Positions 38,667-52,392 of a DNA stretch of 64,000 nucleotides are shown here, piece after piece. Where the stretch lies: contig CAJNYU010002278.1 in NCBI GenBank assembly GCA_905331475.1, positions 183,520-247,519 on the forward strand, given 5' to 3'. Source of the stretch: Rotaria socialis. Its lineage: Eukaryota; Rotifera; Eurotatoria; Philodinida; Philodinidae. Position 1 is the stretch's first letter; every line of letters starts with the position of its first letter. A program made the translations under genes and the position numbers. The notes below the pieces were generated by a model. The model was not told the origin of the DNA and did no database searches. It saw only the letters and a list, made by a program, of their open reading frames with translations.

Positions 38667-39151
38667 TTATAATGATCGTCGTATCTTATGAAAACCGGCA
38701 AAGCATAAGGCGGCCAGTAAGACAACTGAATTTACGTAAAGTCCAGGTGCACCACTACCAGCAATAGTTTTCAGTGCTCTATAGAGTTTTCCTATAGAAT
38801 GATTAAAAAAATAAAATTATACAAAATCTTATTTTTGAATTATGATGCATTTCGAATATCTTACCGAGATAAGCGGTTACTGCAATGAATGATGCAAAGA
38901 GACCGAGTAAGCCCATTGTCGCTAAGCAGAGTAAACATAAAAGTAGACCACCTAAGCCTCCGATTAAACCCATAAGACCTCCTTTACCAGCTGGACGAGC
39001 TGGGGGTCTACATAAAAATAAATAATTACAAAATAGAACAATGTACTCATCAAGATTATCATAAAGAAACTTACGGTGATACGAGTCGTCGGCCGGGCCG
39101 TGCAGTGTAACGAACTCCAGTACGTCTGAAGGGCACTCGAACTCGAGGCAT
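38667..39151 (-). CDS. Small basic-N-terminus membrane protein A (114 aa), paralogue of the gene at 40850
   Basis: Three exons (39075-39151, 38865-39007, 38667-38791) join in frame to 114 aa. The N-terminus is Arg/Pro-rich (MPRVRVPFRRTGVRYTARPG), followed by a Gly/Leu/Cys-rich hydrophobic segment (GGLGGLLLCLLCLATMGLLG, then LFASFIAVTAYL), a short polar loop (GKLYRALKTIAGSG) and a second hydrophobic stretch (LYVNSVVLLAALCFAGF) with a basic end. This suggests two membrane spans. I do not recognise a named family. The gene has no signal-peptide-like start and is too short for a domain-based call. An acceptor (CTTCTTAG) lies 12 nt before the ATG. It faces its paralogue head to head across 1.7 kb. 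Confidence 0.7.
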
Positions 39152-40849
39152 ATTAAGAGTTCACTAAGAAGAAAACAAGAAATGTAATGTGATTAGTCTT
39201 TTGAATAAAAGAATTTAAAAAAAGTAAATATATTGTCAAGGCCATCATTTCTCTATCTCTACAAGTACCGGTATAAAACAAAGTATTAATTTTGTCTTTT
39301 CACCTAACACTTGCCTAACTATTCAGAAGTGCTTCTAAAAAACTTGGAAAACAGAAAGAAAAAGAGAGCAAGAGAAAGAAAGAGAGAGGTATATAGATAG
39401 ATAGAAGATCAATTAGCAGGAAAATTTCTGAACAACACAAACATGTATACATGATGATGATGATGATGATCATCATCATCATCATCATCAGAGGAGAAGG
39501 GAGAGAAGAAGAAAAAAAAGTGATAGGTTTCGAGCCAATAAAAGAAAATTAGTTGGCCAACCAATGCAAAAAAAAATGTAACGTTCTCTATGCATTCACA
39601 AAAAAGGGATGAGGTTTGCACCTGAAGGCTGTACATAGAGAGAAAATGCGAAGCATCGTTTATCATTACAATTTGCGAGAAAAAAAAGGATACTGTCAAT
39701 GTTTGTCATACCTGCCCGTGTATAGATAGTATGTGAGAAGAAAAAGAAAGAAGAAAAGGCAAGATATGCGATGAAATGAAAAAAGACGGCACATGATCAA
39801 TCAAGCGAAACACCCCTGACTGACGACACATGCTTAAGCTAATGATTTTTTTTCGATCGCACACTGATGCCTACGACTGATGAGACAAAAATATGTTGTC
39901 GATAGTTCCATTCATTTTTACTCATCTTTTCGTTTCATATTACCTGTTACTTCAAAAAAACGAAGTTTCTTCGTTTCGTCATATATTTCGTCGGAAAAAA
40001 AACTTAATTTACTTCATCATTTGTCGTAGAATCTTAATGCTAATCACACTGTTTTATTAACTATCGAATGGCAGATACTTAAATGGAATATATATATATA
40101 TATATATATACGTATATATCTTATCTGTTTTTAGCTAATCTAATGAATGAAACTCATAAAAATAACTAAGGACAAGAATCTCTCTCTCTCTCTTTCTTTC
40201 CCTCTGTTGCTGCTGACGTATAAATTATGACAAACTATGCGTATGGTTCAGGAGCAAAGCAGCGATGACGCCTGTGAAGTCATGCATAGCAGAACCAGCC
40301 AGAAAGAGAGAAACGACGAAGCAATGTAATAAACGTTTATCGAAAAAAATAGTAGGTAGTTTGATCATGCCGTCAATGAAAATCGTACATGTCAATACCA
40401 TGCTTCGATAGCGTAGTTTTTCTCTGCTTTTCTAAAAAAAGTACGCAAGATCGAAAGAGAGAAAAAACAAAAAAATCACAATGCTAAGTACGACAGTATG
40501 ATAGTGATATTAGGAGGCGATCGATCGGGAAATGTGATAAGGAGAGAGAGAGAGAAAAGAAAAACAAGTAGGTTGTTGTCTTGTGGTAATGCAAATTAGC
40601 GCACTAAAAAAATCGTCATCTTTTTTGCTAATAGAAACCCACCGCGCAGGTGACTAAAGAAAAAATGAGAGAGAGAGAAAAAAACCGAACAAGAATAGGA
40701 AGAGAGAGAGAGGGAACAAGCTTGCTGATGAAAAGAAAGCTATGAATGAACACGTGTGGACAGTTTTAAGTCATATTATATGAGGAAATAAAAAGATTCA
40801 TCATTTGTCCTTGTAAGATTAGTTTATTTTCAAACTTTTATAGATTAAT
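39152..40849. promoter_or_regulatory. Shared divergent upstream region of the paralogous pair
   Basis: 1.7 kb between two outward-facing starts. It is rich in GA/TC tracts (39358-39390, 40178-40200, 40540-40560, 40666-40712), a (TA)n run (40090-40110) and a perfect trinucleotide palindrome (39451-39490). No TATA or defined site can be assigned. It may act as a common promoter, possibly GAGA-like, but that is inference. Confidence 0.4.
39451..39490. repeat. (ATG)n/(CAT)n perfect palindrome
   Basis: About seven ATG units run directly into about seven CAT units, giving a near-loopless inverted repeat with arms of about 19 bp centred on TGATCA. Confidence 0.9.
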
Positions 40850-41354
40850 ATGTCGTCCGTTCCTCGAAGATCTTCTGCTCCTTCGCGACCATTTGGCGTT
40901 CGGTAAATAAGTTCATATGAATAGATATTGATAGCGAGATTTAATCTTTATTTTTTAAAAGCTATAGAACTCCTGTACCACGTCCTTATTATGGAGCCAG
41001 AACTGGAGTAAGACAAGTATCTCCTGGTACTGGTGGAAGCAGTGGTGCGTTGGCCGGTGCCCTTGGAGCACTTGGCGGTACTCTTGGTTGTCTACTTTGT
41101 TTGGCTGCTATCGGTGCATTAGGTTTATTTGCATGTGTAATAGCTTTGGCAGCTTATGCCAGTATGTATTCGTTTTTCTGTTCTTCATATTTACGAACCA
41201 ATTAATGATTAACATCATTTTTCTAGAACAATTTCTCACTCAATACAAAAAAGCAGAAGGTATTAATGGTGGACTTGTACAAGCACAAATAGGGTTAAGT
41301 CTTCTATTCGCATCATTGTTTTATACCATCATTTTCCGTATACAACGGAACTAG
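40850..41354 (+). CDS. Small basic-N-terminus membrane protein B (126 aa), paralogue of the gene at 39151
   Basis: Three exons (40850-40902, 40962-41161, 41227-41354) join in frame to 126 aa. The layout copies protein A: an Arg/Ser/Pro-rich start (MSSVPRRSSAPSRPFGVRY), then GALGGTLGCLLCLAAIGALG and LFACVIALAAYA, a polar loop (KQFLTQYKKAEG) and a final hydrophobic stretch (AQIGLSLLFASLFYTIIF). The shared pattern is GVRY plus (G/L)CLLCLA-x-x-G-x-LGLFA-x-x-IA. Intron positions also correspond: the first within the basic N-terminus, the second right after the first hydrophobic block. Acceptor CTTTTATAG precedes the ATG by 7 nt. Function unknown; no named family recognised. Confidence 0.75.
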
Positions 41355-42241
41355 GGCAACAATATTATGATTATGATTATTATTTCTTTTATTATATTTT
41401 TCTCATTTTCATATACGTTCATCGTTGGACAACACTATTATCAATACTGAAACTCGCGTTTTTCTCGGACCTACTCATCAAGCCTATGTACCTGTTGAGA
41501 AGGACGAAAACATTCTTTTTGCACAACACAATGACGATGTCTGATAATCATGATTAACATCAACACCTTTTTCTATACACCACTATAATTTTCTTTTGTT
41601 CTTCAGACATCTCGTTCACTTTTTTTCTTGTGCGTGCGTATCAATGTTTCTTGTTTATCTGAATAAAGTCGGTTTTTCTTGTTGCTTTCTATTATTCATT
41701 CATTTTATCATAGTCAATGTCATACATAGTACATCATATATATTTAAAAGCGTGAGAAATAAGACGATACTATTTCATCATTATGATGACAGAGATAAAA
41801 AAATGTAAAACCACTCAGGTGTGACCGACTAGTTGTAATGAGCAACTTTGCTATGTATATATATATATATATATATTATTTTCATGAAGGTTATTTTTTT
41901 TCTAATGCAATTTTTGCTTGTTATGTTTATAGAAGTTCATCATAGGTTTATTCAAGAATGAAGTAAAACAAAAAGAGAAAGTGAAATAAAATATAAACAA
42001 TAGAATATAATCTCTGAAATCACTCTAAGAAAGAAAATTGTTCCTTTTTTCAAATATCTCTTTCTTAATATCTCGAATAAAAGATAATTATTATATAGTA
42101 AAAGTACAAAAAAAAGAAAACGAAAACTAAGTATAGTCGTATATATATATATATGTATATATGTTTTGAACGACTAACATCTTCCTAAAGAGAAAAAAAG
42201 AAAAGGCAAATCAATATGAATATATCCATGTGGAAATATTT
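41355..42241. other. Convergent gap between membrane protein B and KIF23-like gene
   Basis: About 890 bp containing two 3'UTRs, with (TA)n runs at 41857-41876 and 42139-42162. The frame at 41596-41808 is not supported as a gene. Confidence 0.45.
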
Positions 42242-45200
42242 TTACAAACCCAAAACAGAACTTTCACATGTTGTTGGGAGTAAACTATTATGTGTTACTT
42301 GGTCAACTGAAGTAAAAACAACTTTCACACCACCTTTACTTGTCGCCATAACATCACCCTAGGCAAACAAAAACACAACCGTTTTTTTGTTAGGTACAAA
42401 AATATGAATTGATATTCACTTGAAATAATTGAACACCATCTTCAGCTCTATGTTCGATCGCATATTTGGTTGCACTTAATAATTTTGACATGGCATTAAA
42501 ATGACTTGTAACAAGCTGTAATGGGTTTGGTAATGATGCCCGCAGTTTGATTGCTAGAGAGCAAAAAAGATTCACGCTTCTGAACAAATGCCGAGTTAGA
42601 TCTCAGTCATAATAAGATATTCTGAAGGTTTGTATTTAGATACTTTCATTGTCAGACATCAAGAGTCAATCGAGATGAAAAAATAACATCAATTCTAGTA
42701 GGTAGTGCCAGAATTTTCTATAGACAAGTTATTTATACACTGTTAACTATGACGCTGTTTGAAATTCAATGAGTGAAAAAAGAAAAATTAAAAATATACC
42801 GTTATTAATAGTCACTGATTCAGTTATATGATGTAACCACCGTTCACGACCAACACGATCGGCAGATGATGAACGTTTAAGTAAATGTTCTTCTTTTAGC
42901 GTTACACGCTTTGTTGTCGATGATGCTGTAGTCGGCAAAATACGAGAGCCAACAACAGAAGAAGCTCGTTGTTGTACATCAACAATTGAATTTGATCTTG
43001 AAAGTTTTCTTGATAAACGCATCTTATTTGATTTATTAGATTCGGTATTATACACTGGCGGTACTACCGGAAGCGGCAATGGTGGCGGTGGCCGTCGATT
43101 GTGAATAATTGAATTCGCTTTTAGTTGTGTTGATGCAGTAGGTACTTCTTGTTCGACAGTTTGTAAATGTTTATTAGGTGTACGTTGAATTCGCGGTGGT
43201 AAACGAGGTGGTACTTTTTCATTCAAATGAGATATACCAGTACTAGGCGTTAACGGATAGGTGGCACACGAAGGAGTTTCTTCTGACCGATTTGACATAA
43301 CAAGTCGAGAAGATGATAACGGTCGTGCCGGAGGTGCCAACTGAGATGTATCTTAAATATTAAAATAAGAAGAAAGCAAGATGAAAAATTTTCTACTCTA
43401 CTTGTCATATAGTTAAACGATCGATTTGGTGTATTGGTAATTGTTTGATATTGTGATTGACGTGAACGTTCAGTATGAACAGATATCATTGTGGTTGTTG
43501 ACGATGGTAATTGCGTTACTGATCGCGGTGTTGATTGAGCAAGCGGAGTTGAATTAGGAACATGTTGTGCTAAACTATGATGCTCGGAACGATTTATTGA
43601 TGTCGAATAATGCAATGATGGTGGACGTGGAGGTCGCTGATGATGATGATCATCATCTTCATCACGCGTAACATGATTCTCTTCTTCGCGACCCAAATAA
43701 ACAAGATATTGATTCGCTTGAAGACTCATTAACCATTTGATGTCATGCTAGAAGCAAAGAAAAACAAAGGATAGTTGACGACGATGAAAATTAGGCCGTA
43801 AAAAGTTACTAAAGTATCTTCTGCATCATTACTACTGGCTGATGCACATAGCAACAGTTTAATAGGTATAAATTGTTGATGATGATCTTGAATAGGAAAT
43901 TTAAGTAGAAAATCTTGTAAATGATTCGAAAAATCTGCCTAAAAACAGAACGAAAAATCGATTTTTATACTTATATAGATATTGAACTTAATCTTACAGA
44001 TCGTTTTTTCGGTGGAACAATAAAATCTTTTACGGCTTTTAAATCTAAAATGAAGAGAGAAAAAAGAAGAACACTTGCACATATACATATTTTCTTCTCC
44101 ATCATACCTGCTGCATTTTTATTTGTAGGTAAATCAATAAATGTCAATTGACTAACTATTGGTGAAATATTCTACAAAAATAAAACTTTGAGCTTTTCAC
44201 GGGCTAAAAGTATTTCAAATATACTTCTGTTTGATCGGATTTTCTTGCTTGTACAAGACGAATTGTATATAAACGTGTGGAATTTTCTTTCATTGGTATT
44301 TTCGTTGTATCAAATAGTTTTCGTCGTGCTTTACGTGCATCATCGAATTCCATTTCAATACACGATTGAGGATTTTCAAATGGATCATTATTAATACCTT
44401 CAGTAAACATTTTCAATAGATCGCTTGTTATAGAATTTGTATTAATTGAATTTATTTCCATAGCGGAAACAAATATCGTATAAACATGATCATCATCAAT
44501 ACCAGATACATTCGATGTTTGATCAAGAATTGATCTAAACAAAAATTTGAATATCATCTTAGCATTTTACGTCTTCTAAAATTGATTGTAAAGCAAAATT
44601 TTCGTTTTGTCTTATCTAGATTTCCTTGGTTTCGATTAAGATTTTCTTTGCAAATATTTCAATGTCATCATTTTTTCTCTCACAAATTTAAAACATCGGC
44701 ATTTTTCAATTACTTACTTTTCTAACATACTTGTATGTGTCATATTACCGATAATATTTCTGCTCACTTTCGGTAAGAGATCACGTTGATGTCGATCAAA
44801 CATTGCTTGAGCATCTGATTGAACTTTGTAAATATTATTGCCCATCGGTCTAAAATACTAATTGATAGAATAGAATAGTTTTAAAAGATAAAAACCAATC
44901 AATAATCTTACATATTTAAGTGCACGATGTTCACCAATACTATTGTAAAGTGCGTTTATGGTTAAAGAAATAAGGCCCGTATCTTTTGTTTCACCAAATA
45001 GAATATCATTGCGAGATTTTTTATTTCGACCAATAACAAAAAGAAGTGCTACGATAATCAAATATATATATATATATATATACAAATTGTTTTTCCACTT
45101 GTTTATTATATTTCTTACTGCTTCGTCCTCTTACAAGATCTGCAATAGCCGGTCGAGAAAATCGATCATAAATTTCACCTGTTGTTCCTTCACCCCATAT

Positions 45201-45488
45201 ATGTTCAAAATGAAATGCTGGCTAGAAATGTAAATATTTATTAATTCAATGAAATGCTTTGTTGGTTGTTTGTTATGTTTTACTTTGTCATCAAGCAAAA
45301 ATTGACTTTCATTATTACCAATTATTTTAAATGTTTTTGTATGTTCATGTTTTCCCAATTTAGGTATATTACAAAAAGTCTTTAAAATATAAATCATATT
45401 TAGACATAATTTGAATTCTGTTCTTCATAATTACTTGAATTGGTTTCGCTCGTAAATCATATAATTTCTTATGAATTGCTGTTTGCAT
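42242..45488 (-). CDS. KIF23: KIF23-like kinesin-6 with a degenerate motor and a conserved Arf-binding tail
   Basis: About 13 exons from ATG 45486-45488 (MQTAIHKKLYDL) to TAA 42242-42244. The N-terminal half aligns with the KIF23/MKLP1 motor: FHFEHIWGEGTTGEIYD, RPAIADLVRGR, TINALYNSIGEH, then ALKYFRPMGNNIYKVQSDAQ, and DDDHVYTIFVSAMEIN, TRLYTIRLVQA, VSQLTFIDL. The catalytic elements are lost: the P-loop GVTGSGKT position reads GRNKKSRN, switch I SSRSH reads NSTRLY, and switch II DLAGSE reads DLPTNK. The neck and coiled coil are missing, replaced by a Pro/Ser/Arg-rich region. The C-terminus keeps the phospho/14-3-3-like site (KRSSSADR), RERWLHH and an Arf6-binding-type fold (EDGVQLFQ-GDVMATSGKGGVKVVFTSV). 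All frames are open and splice sites sound, so it appears expressed rather than dead. It should not hydrolyse ATP. Confidence 0.8.
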
Positions 45489-46060
45489 GATGGCTTTCTA
45501 TAAAAAATAAGAAAACTATTTAAACAAATCGACGGAGAAGCTCATTTGGAAATAAATAAATGACGAACAGAAAGAACGAACGAAATAGAGAGAGAGAGAA
45601 AGATCGAGGGATTTATTATATACATATACGTCTATAGGAGATATACATACTTAGAACGGATATCGAGATATCTATTCGATAAACACGTGTATTACAGAAC
45701 GAAAGAGATCATTGTCTTTTGAGAAATACATTGAAGTCAATTATAGTGGTATGCTTGATGAGAATGCAATGGATTTTTAGGAGAGACGTTGCCCACTACA
45801 TATTCAAAAAAAAAAACTAAATCTCAGAATATAGCACATTGGAAGAAATTACTGCGGACAGTACTTGAATGCAATCAACAATAAATTGTGGTGCTTATTT
45901 GTATGGTTATTCAATAAATTGGAAGTAGGATATTTTGGGCTCAAATGAAAAGTTTTATATAAAATACTACAAAGAATCAATCGTCCATTCTTCAATTTCA
46001 TTTTTTTTTCTGCAAACATCATATTCTTGATGCATTAGTTCTTGACTATCGGCAAACTAT
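45489..46060. other. Gap upstream of KIF23-like gene
   Basis: About 570 bp, with a GA tract at 45588-45602. It may hold the KIF23-like promoter. Nothing else recognised. Confidence 0.35.
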
Positions 46061-46790
46061 TGAGGTTTTGATATTCCATTTGAAGCTGGCAGTATATATT
46101 TGAACTTGTTCGATCATCAAATAGAAAATCTGGTGTAATCTTAGGTGTTCTAACCTTTATTGGTGCAGTTATTTTTTCTGATAAAGCACGTCGATCATCT
46201 TCATGTAAATCATCTAATACAGATTTTTTTCAGTGGTTCTACTACTTTTGGAGTTTTTTTTAGCAACAGTAGTAACAACAGGCTCAAGTTTGTTTTGTTG
46301 TATGTGTTGATAATTCATCTTCGTCGCTTGACTCATCGTTAAGACCGAGTCAGTCATCTGCTTTACTCGACTCAGTCTTTGTTTTAGTTGAAGAAAGTAT
46401 AACGGAAGCTTTATTTGACTGAAGATCTTTACGCAGTGATGATAATACACTTGTATTCGATTGATTTTGCACTATATCTGATGTTTGTGTCACAGTAGAA
46501 GAACGTAGAGGATCTCAGTCTTTAAATCTATTAATAAAAATAGTCATTATTTCTTAACTCTCAATATTTATATCTTACTAAGGTGTTCTCTTTGTTTTAT
46601 CCGTATCACTCATTGTAAAACATTTCGGTGGTGAATCTGAATTCAAGGTAAAATAGATTTTAAGAAAAAAAGATAATATTTTCGGTATTACCTCCGAACA
46701 AATCATCGAATTTTCGAGAGCCATTTGAGGTTGCTGGTCGGGGCTGATTTATTGTACGTTATATGGTATCTTGACCTTGAGCTATATGTT
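46060..46790 (-). pseudogene. Decayed protein-coding gene, unidentified
   Basis: Coding-like sequence is spread over all three minus frames and is interrupted. Pieces in order are RTINQPRPATSNGSRKFDDL, SPPKCFTMSDTDKTKRTP, SSTVTQTSDIVQNQSNTSVL, KADD then LNDESSDEDEL, EPVVTTVAKK, TPKVVEPLKK and SVLDDLHEDDRRALSEKITA. In-frame stops occur near 46765 (TAA), 46515 (TGA) and 46365 (TGA), and the frame changes near 46290 and within the A7 run near 46228. Splice-like borders (about 46690 and 46640) survive. The composition is disordered and acidic, and one piece faintly recalls Jupiter/HN1 motifs, but I cannot identify it. Sequencing errors could explain some breaks but hardly all five. Confidence 0.5.
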
Positions 46791-46799
46791 GCAAGTAAA

Positions 46800-49700
46800 A
46801 TAGTTTTATTGAAATTCAATACACATTGATATCAATATACTGACGATAGTTTTGAACTTTTTTCTTATTCATTAATTCAAAATGAAAGCAACTAAATTTT
46901 TATCAAGGGGAAAACGGCGGACTTTTGGACTTGAAGTACTTTGCAACTTCAAATTTTCCTGACGTTACTTGAGGTTATTTTAAGCTACTTGTCTCTACTT
47001 TGAGCTACTTCAAGCAGTCTACTTTGAAGTACTTTGGCGTACTTTTCTACTTCAAGTCCGCCGTTTTCCCCTTGACATAATCCTACAATACAAATGAAAA
47101 TAGTTTCAGATCTACCCAGGAGATTCTGATGGGATGACTTTTAAAATTACTTCTATTTATGTAAACTGAAAAATTTTCATCAACCATGCAATGGATATCG
47201 GACCACATTAAAGCGACTTGTTTCACTCTCACATAATAAAAAATTTGTTCACTAGTTGTCTTTGCTTGATACAGATTATTTCAAAAAGTTCTTTTTTCAT
47301 TCTATTACCCTATTTATCACATAATACGTCGACCTACACACTCTCACAAGCTTGTGTATCACGTACATTTAATGCGGACTAATCGGAGCAAAATATTTGG
47401 CTAGTACTCTAAGAAGCAGTTCGACAATCGTTAATCTTTTTGTTCCTTCAAAATAGTGATTTGTATCCTCTGACACAGATACTCAATAAAATTTGCTGTG
47501 GAAATGAAATCAAATGAAAGAAAACGGATTCGTCAATTTTCTTACGAATAGAATAGAAGTCTGATTTAGAATCCAATTCATCATTTACAGATGAAAAATG
47601 TTTTTGAGGAATTGGCGTGACTTATCCTCTGTGTTTAAGAAGAAGATAAATCGGGAAATTTAAACGTTTGCATCAAGACTTTGCATAGTTCAATACTATT
47701 TGTGAAAATGTTTGAATTCATCCAGTCATATATTCTATTAATCATAGTATCATGAATTTATGAAATCTTCTATTGCAAATTTTGTCTCATCGATACAAGA
47801 TTAATCTATTCATGAAAAGAAAATGTTGCTCATTATAATTAATTTTGTAACGAACTTGTAAATCAAGCCCGTAAATAAGAAAATCAAAATCAAAAGGCAA
47901 CGTATCTAAAAAGCACTACTGTATGATTCTAATAATGGTCTAACACCTTTTATTGCATTGAAATCGGATAAAACATTATCACATAAAAATTGTATTGAAG
48001 ATTTCGATTATTTATTTCGATTATATTTCGTTACATGAAATAACAATACGCCTTGCAAGTAAAATGTCTTCATCATCGTAAAGCATGTTTCCTTAACACT
48101 CTTCAAGGTTAAAGGTGCCAATTCCTGTATCGACCATTCAATTGACAGTAGTTATTGAATATTATTCACAGATTGAAAAATAACAACAAATTTTTGTTTT
48201 TTGATATCCCAACTTTAATAGTTTTCTTGTAAAAACTCATCTTTCATATGAAGAAATCTTACAATATGTGAAATAATAACAAAATGTTTTTATTAAAATA
48301 AAAAATAAAATAAAAAACTTTTTATCACAGAAAAGTTACGTTTGTATTGATTCATTATTTATATTCTAATTGACAAATGCTAATATTTGACTTGAATTCG
48401 TAGTAGGTTGATTTCAATAAATTTTTGTATCAGCCATTTAACTACAAGATTATTCCATCGCCTATAAACACAAAAACAAATATTATCGAAAAGTTCCAAA
48501 ATTTATTAACTAGCTCGAAGTTCTCAATCTTAATTGCTATTCATAAGACAATAATTTTTGCTAGGTTGTTCAAAATTAAAATAGCACTTTTTTTTCGTCT
48601 ACTTTATTTATTCAGCTTATTTCTAATAACAAATTGTTTTCGTTCTGACTATACAATACTCTTGCCAAACCATGATCTATTTTTGTTATTCTAAATAAAA
48701 ATTAAAAAAAAGATGAAACTATTCTTGACAGTCTGTACTAATTGAGACTATGAGTGTTGTTTTTCTTCTTCTTGTGAAAAATATAATTAAATTAAACTTA
48801 AAAGATACAATATTAAATATACTTACCTAATAATTCTTTGATGCTTATTCTGTATAAATATAACACTTTCCATCAACAGATGTTTGCGATACTTTGTGTA
48901 TTCTGTTGCTGATTCGCCTAAGGGATTTGTAATCTAGACTATTCGATAGAATTGATAACCAATATTTCTACTCGTCAGAAAACACAGAACAATAATATTC
49001 ATTCTTCTTCTTCTGTTCACTTTATGTGAACATGAAACAAACAATAATTAATATACACTTACTCTAAATAAGATTTCCTATAAATATTCACAAACAAAAG
49101 CAAAATATTAACAACAGATGTATAAGCCGTCTGAATATATATATATATATACTTTTTCTTTCTTGTATAATTAATATTTTATAGGAACATAAATTATGAG
49201 AGAAACAAAACAATTAAACTTTCATAGTTCATCTACTTTGTTTCTATCGGAATTTATATACTCCAAAGTCTTCTAGTAAAAATAAATATATTCAAGAAAA
49301 TGTATTAATAAACAAAAAATATACTTCGTAATATCTTAATTAATATTCCTATAAATAAAATAAAATAAACATTTAGTATTTAAGCTAGGAAATAACAAGT
49401 AGTCTATACCGATTTCTTCATATGTATAGAATAAATAACGAATCTTATGTTCTAATCATTAGTTGTTCGTATGCCATAACTGTTAATATCTATGTGTTCT
49501 AATCAGTAATAAGATCTCATACTAATATTCTATGCTTAATTAGAATCATAACAGTGAAATGTCAATTTTCGCACATGTATTTAAGAGAAACAGGCACAAA
49601 AGAAAAAAACACATGGTGACTTATACAACTGATGTGAAACACGACAAAAACAAAATGAAACAACAACCACACAAAAAACATTGGATTTTTTTTCTTATTT

Positions 49701-50055
49701 ATCTTGTTCTTTAGAATATCATCCTAGAGTAAAACATACTTTAACTCTAACTGATGTTATACAGCTTTGTACAAAAGAAGGAAAATATATGTATATTCAT
49801 ATTAATATATAGCTGTTTTCTTCTTTCTATTATATAATTCTAAGGAAGGGAACCTAGTTTTTGCTTTTGGTTGAGTATATATGCTTGGTTTTGTTTATAA
49901 AGTTGAAGACAAAAGACATAAGGGCGAATGAAACAGAAGACTACAACAAAAAGATATCGAAAGAAAAATGCTTTACACATGTTCAATATGGATGTCAATT
50001 ATTTGAGTATTTCTTCCAATTTCTCCTTAAACACATACCACACTTGCTTTTTTTT
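46800..50055. other. Gene-poor 3.2-kb stretch downstream of the hnRNP A/B-like gene
   Basis: No supported coding exon. It contains the TIR element at 46903-47075 and strong minus-strand donor sites near 48826 and 49058 that may belong to a spliced 3'UTR or non-coding RNA of the hnRNP gene. A (TA)n run lies at 49136-49150. The frame at 48425-48694 is AT-driven and unconvincing. Confidence 0.4.
46903..47075. mobile_element. MITE-like element with 22-bp perfect terminal inverted repeats
   Basis: Both ends read TCAAGGGGAAAACGGCGGAC followed by TT (22 of 22 match, opposite orientation); the body is 173 bp. The interior is built from repeated ACTT / CTACTT / AAGTAC motifs, themselves partly palindromic, so the element can fold extensively. 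No coding capacity. No certain target duplication. The ends resemble the mini-element at 29289-29351. Confidence 0.8.
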
Positions 50056-52122
<2,067 letters not shown>

Positions 52123-52392
52123 ATTGAACAAAAAAAAAACAGGAATCTAAAGAAAATGATTTCTATTGTATATTTTTAATCAATGATAAAATTCCTTTCT
52201 ATGACCATTATTTCAAACATTGTCTGTCACTTTAAACCTCCAGCATTTCTTTTCTCTCATGTTTCTGGATCGATAGATGTCATTTTACTTCAGTCGTTTT
52301 CTATTCGTTCATATTGCTTCGGTATGGTTGTCCTTAACAACACTTGATATAGAAAATGTAAATTCATTGATGAGAAATCTTAAATTTTCATA
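52123..52392. promoter_or_regulatory. Compact divergent promoter, hnRNP A/B-like / CSTPP1
   Basis: Only 270 bp separate the two outward-facing ATGs. On the minus strand an acceptor-like CTTTAG lies about 20 nt before the hnRNP ATG. No clear TATA box on the CSTPP1 side. A shared bidirectional promoter is the simplest reading. Confidence 0.5.
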
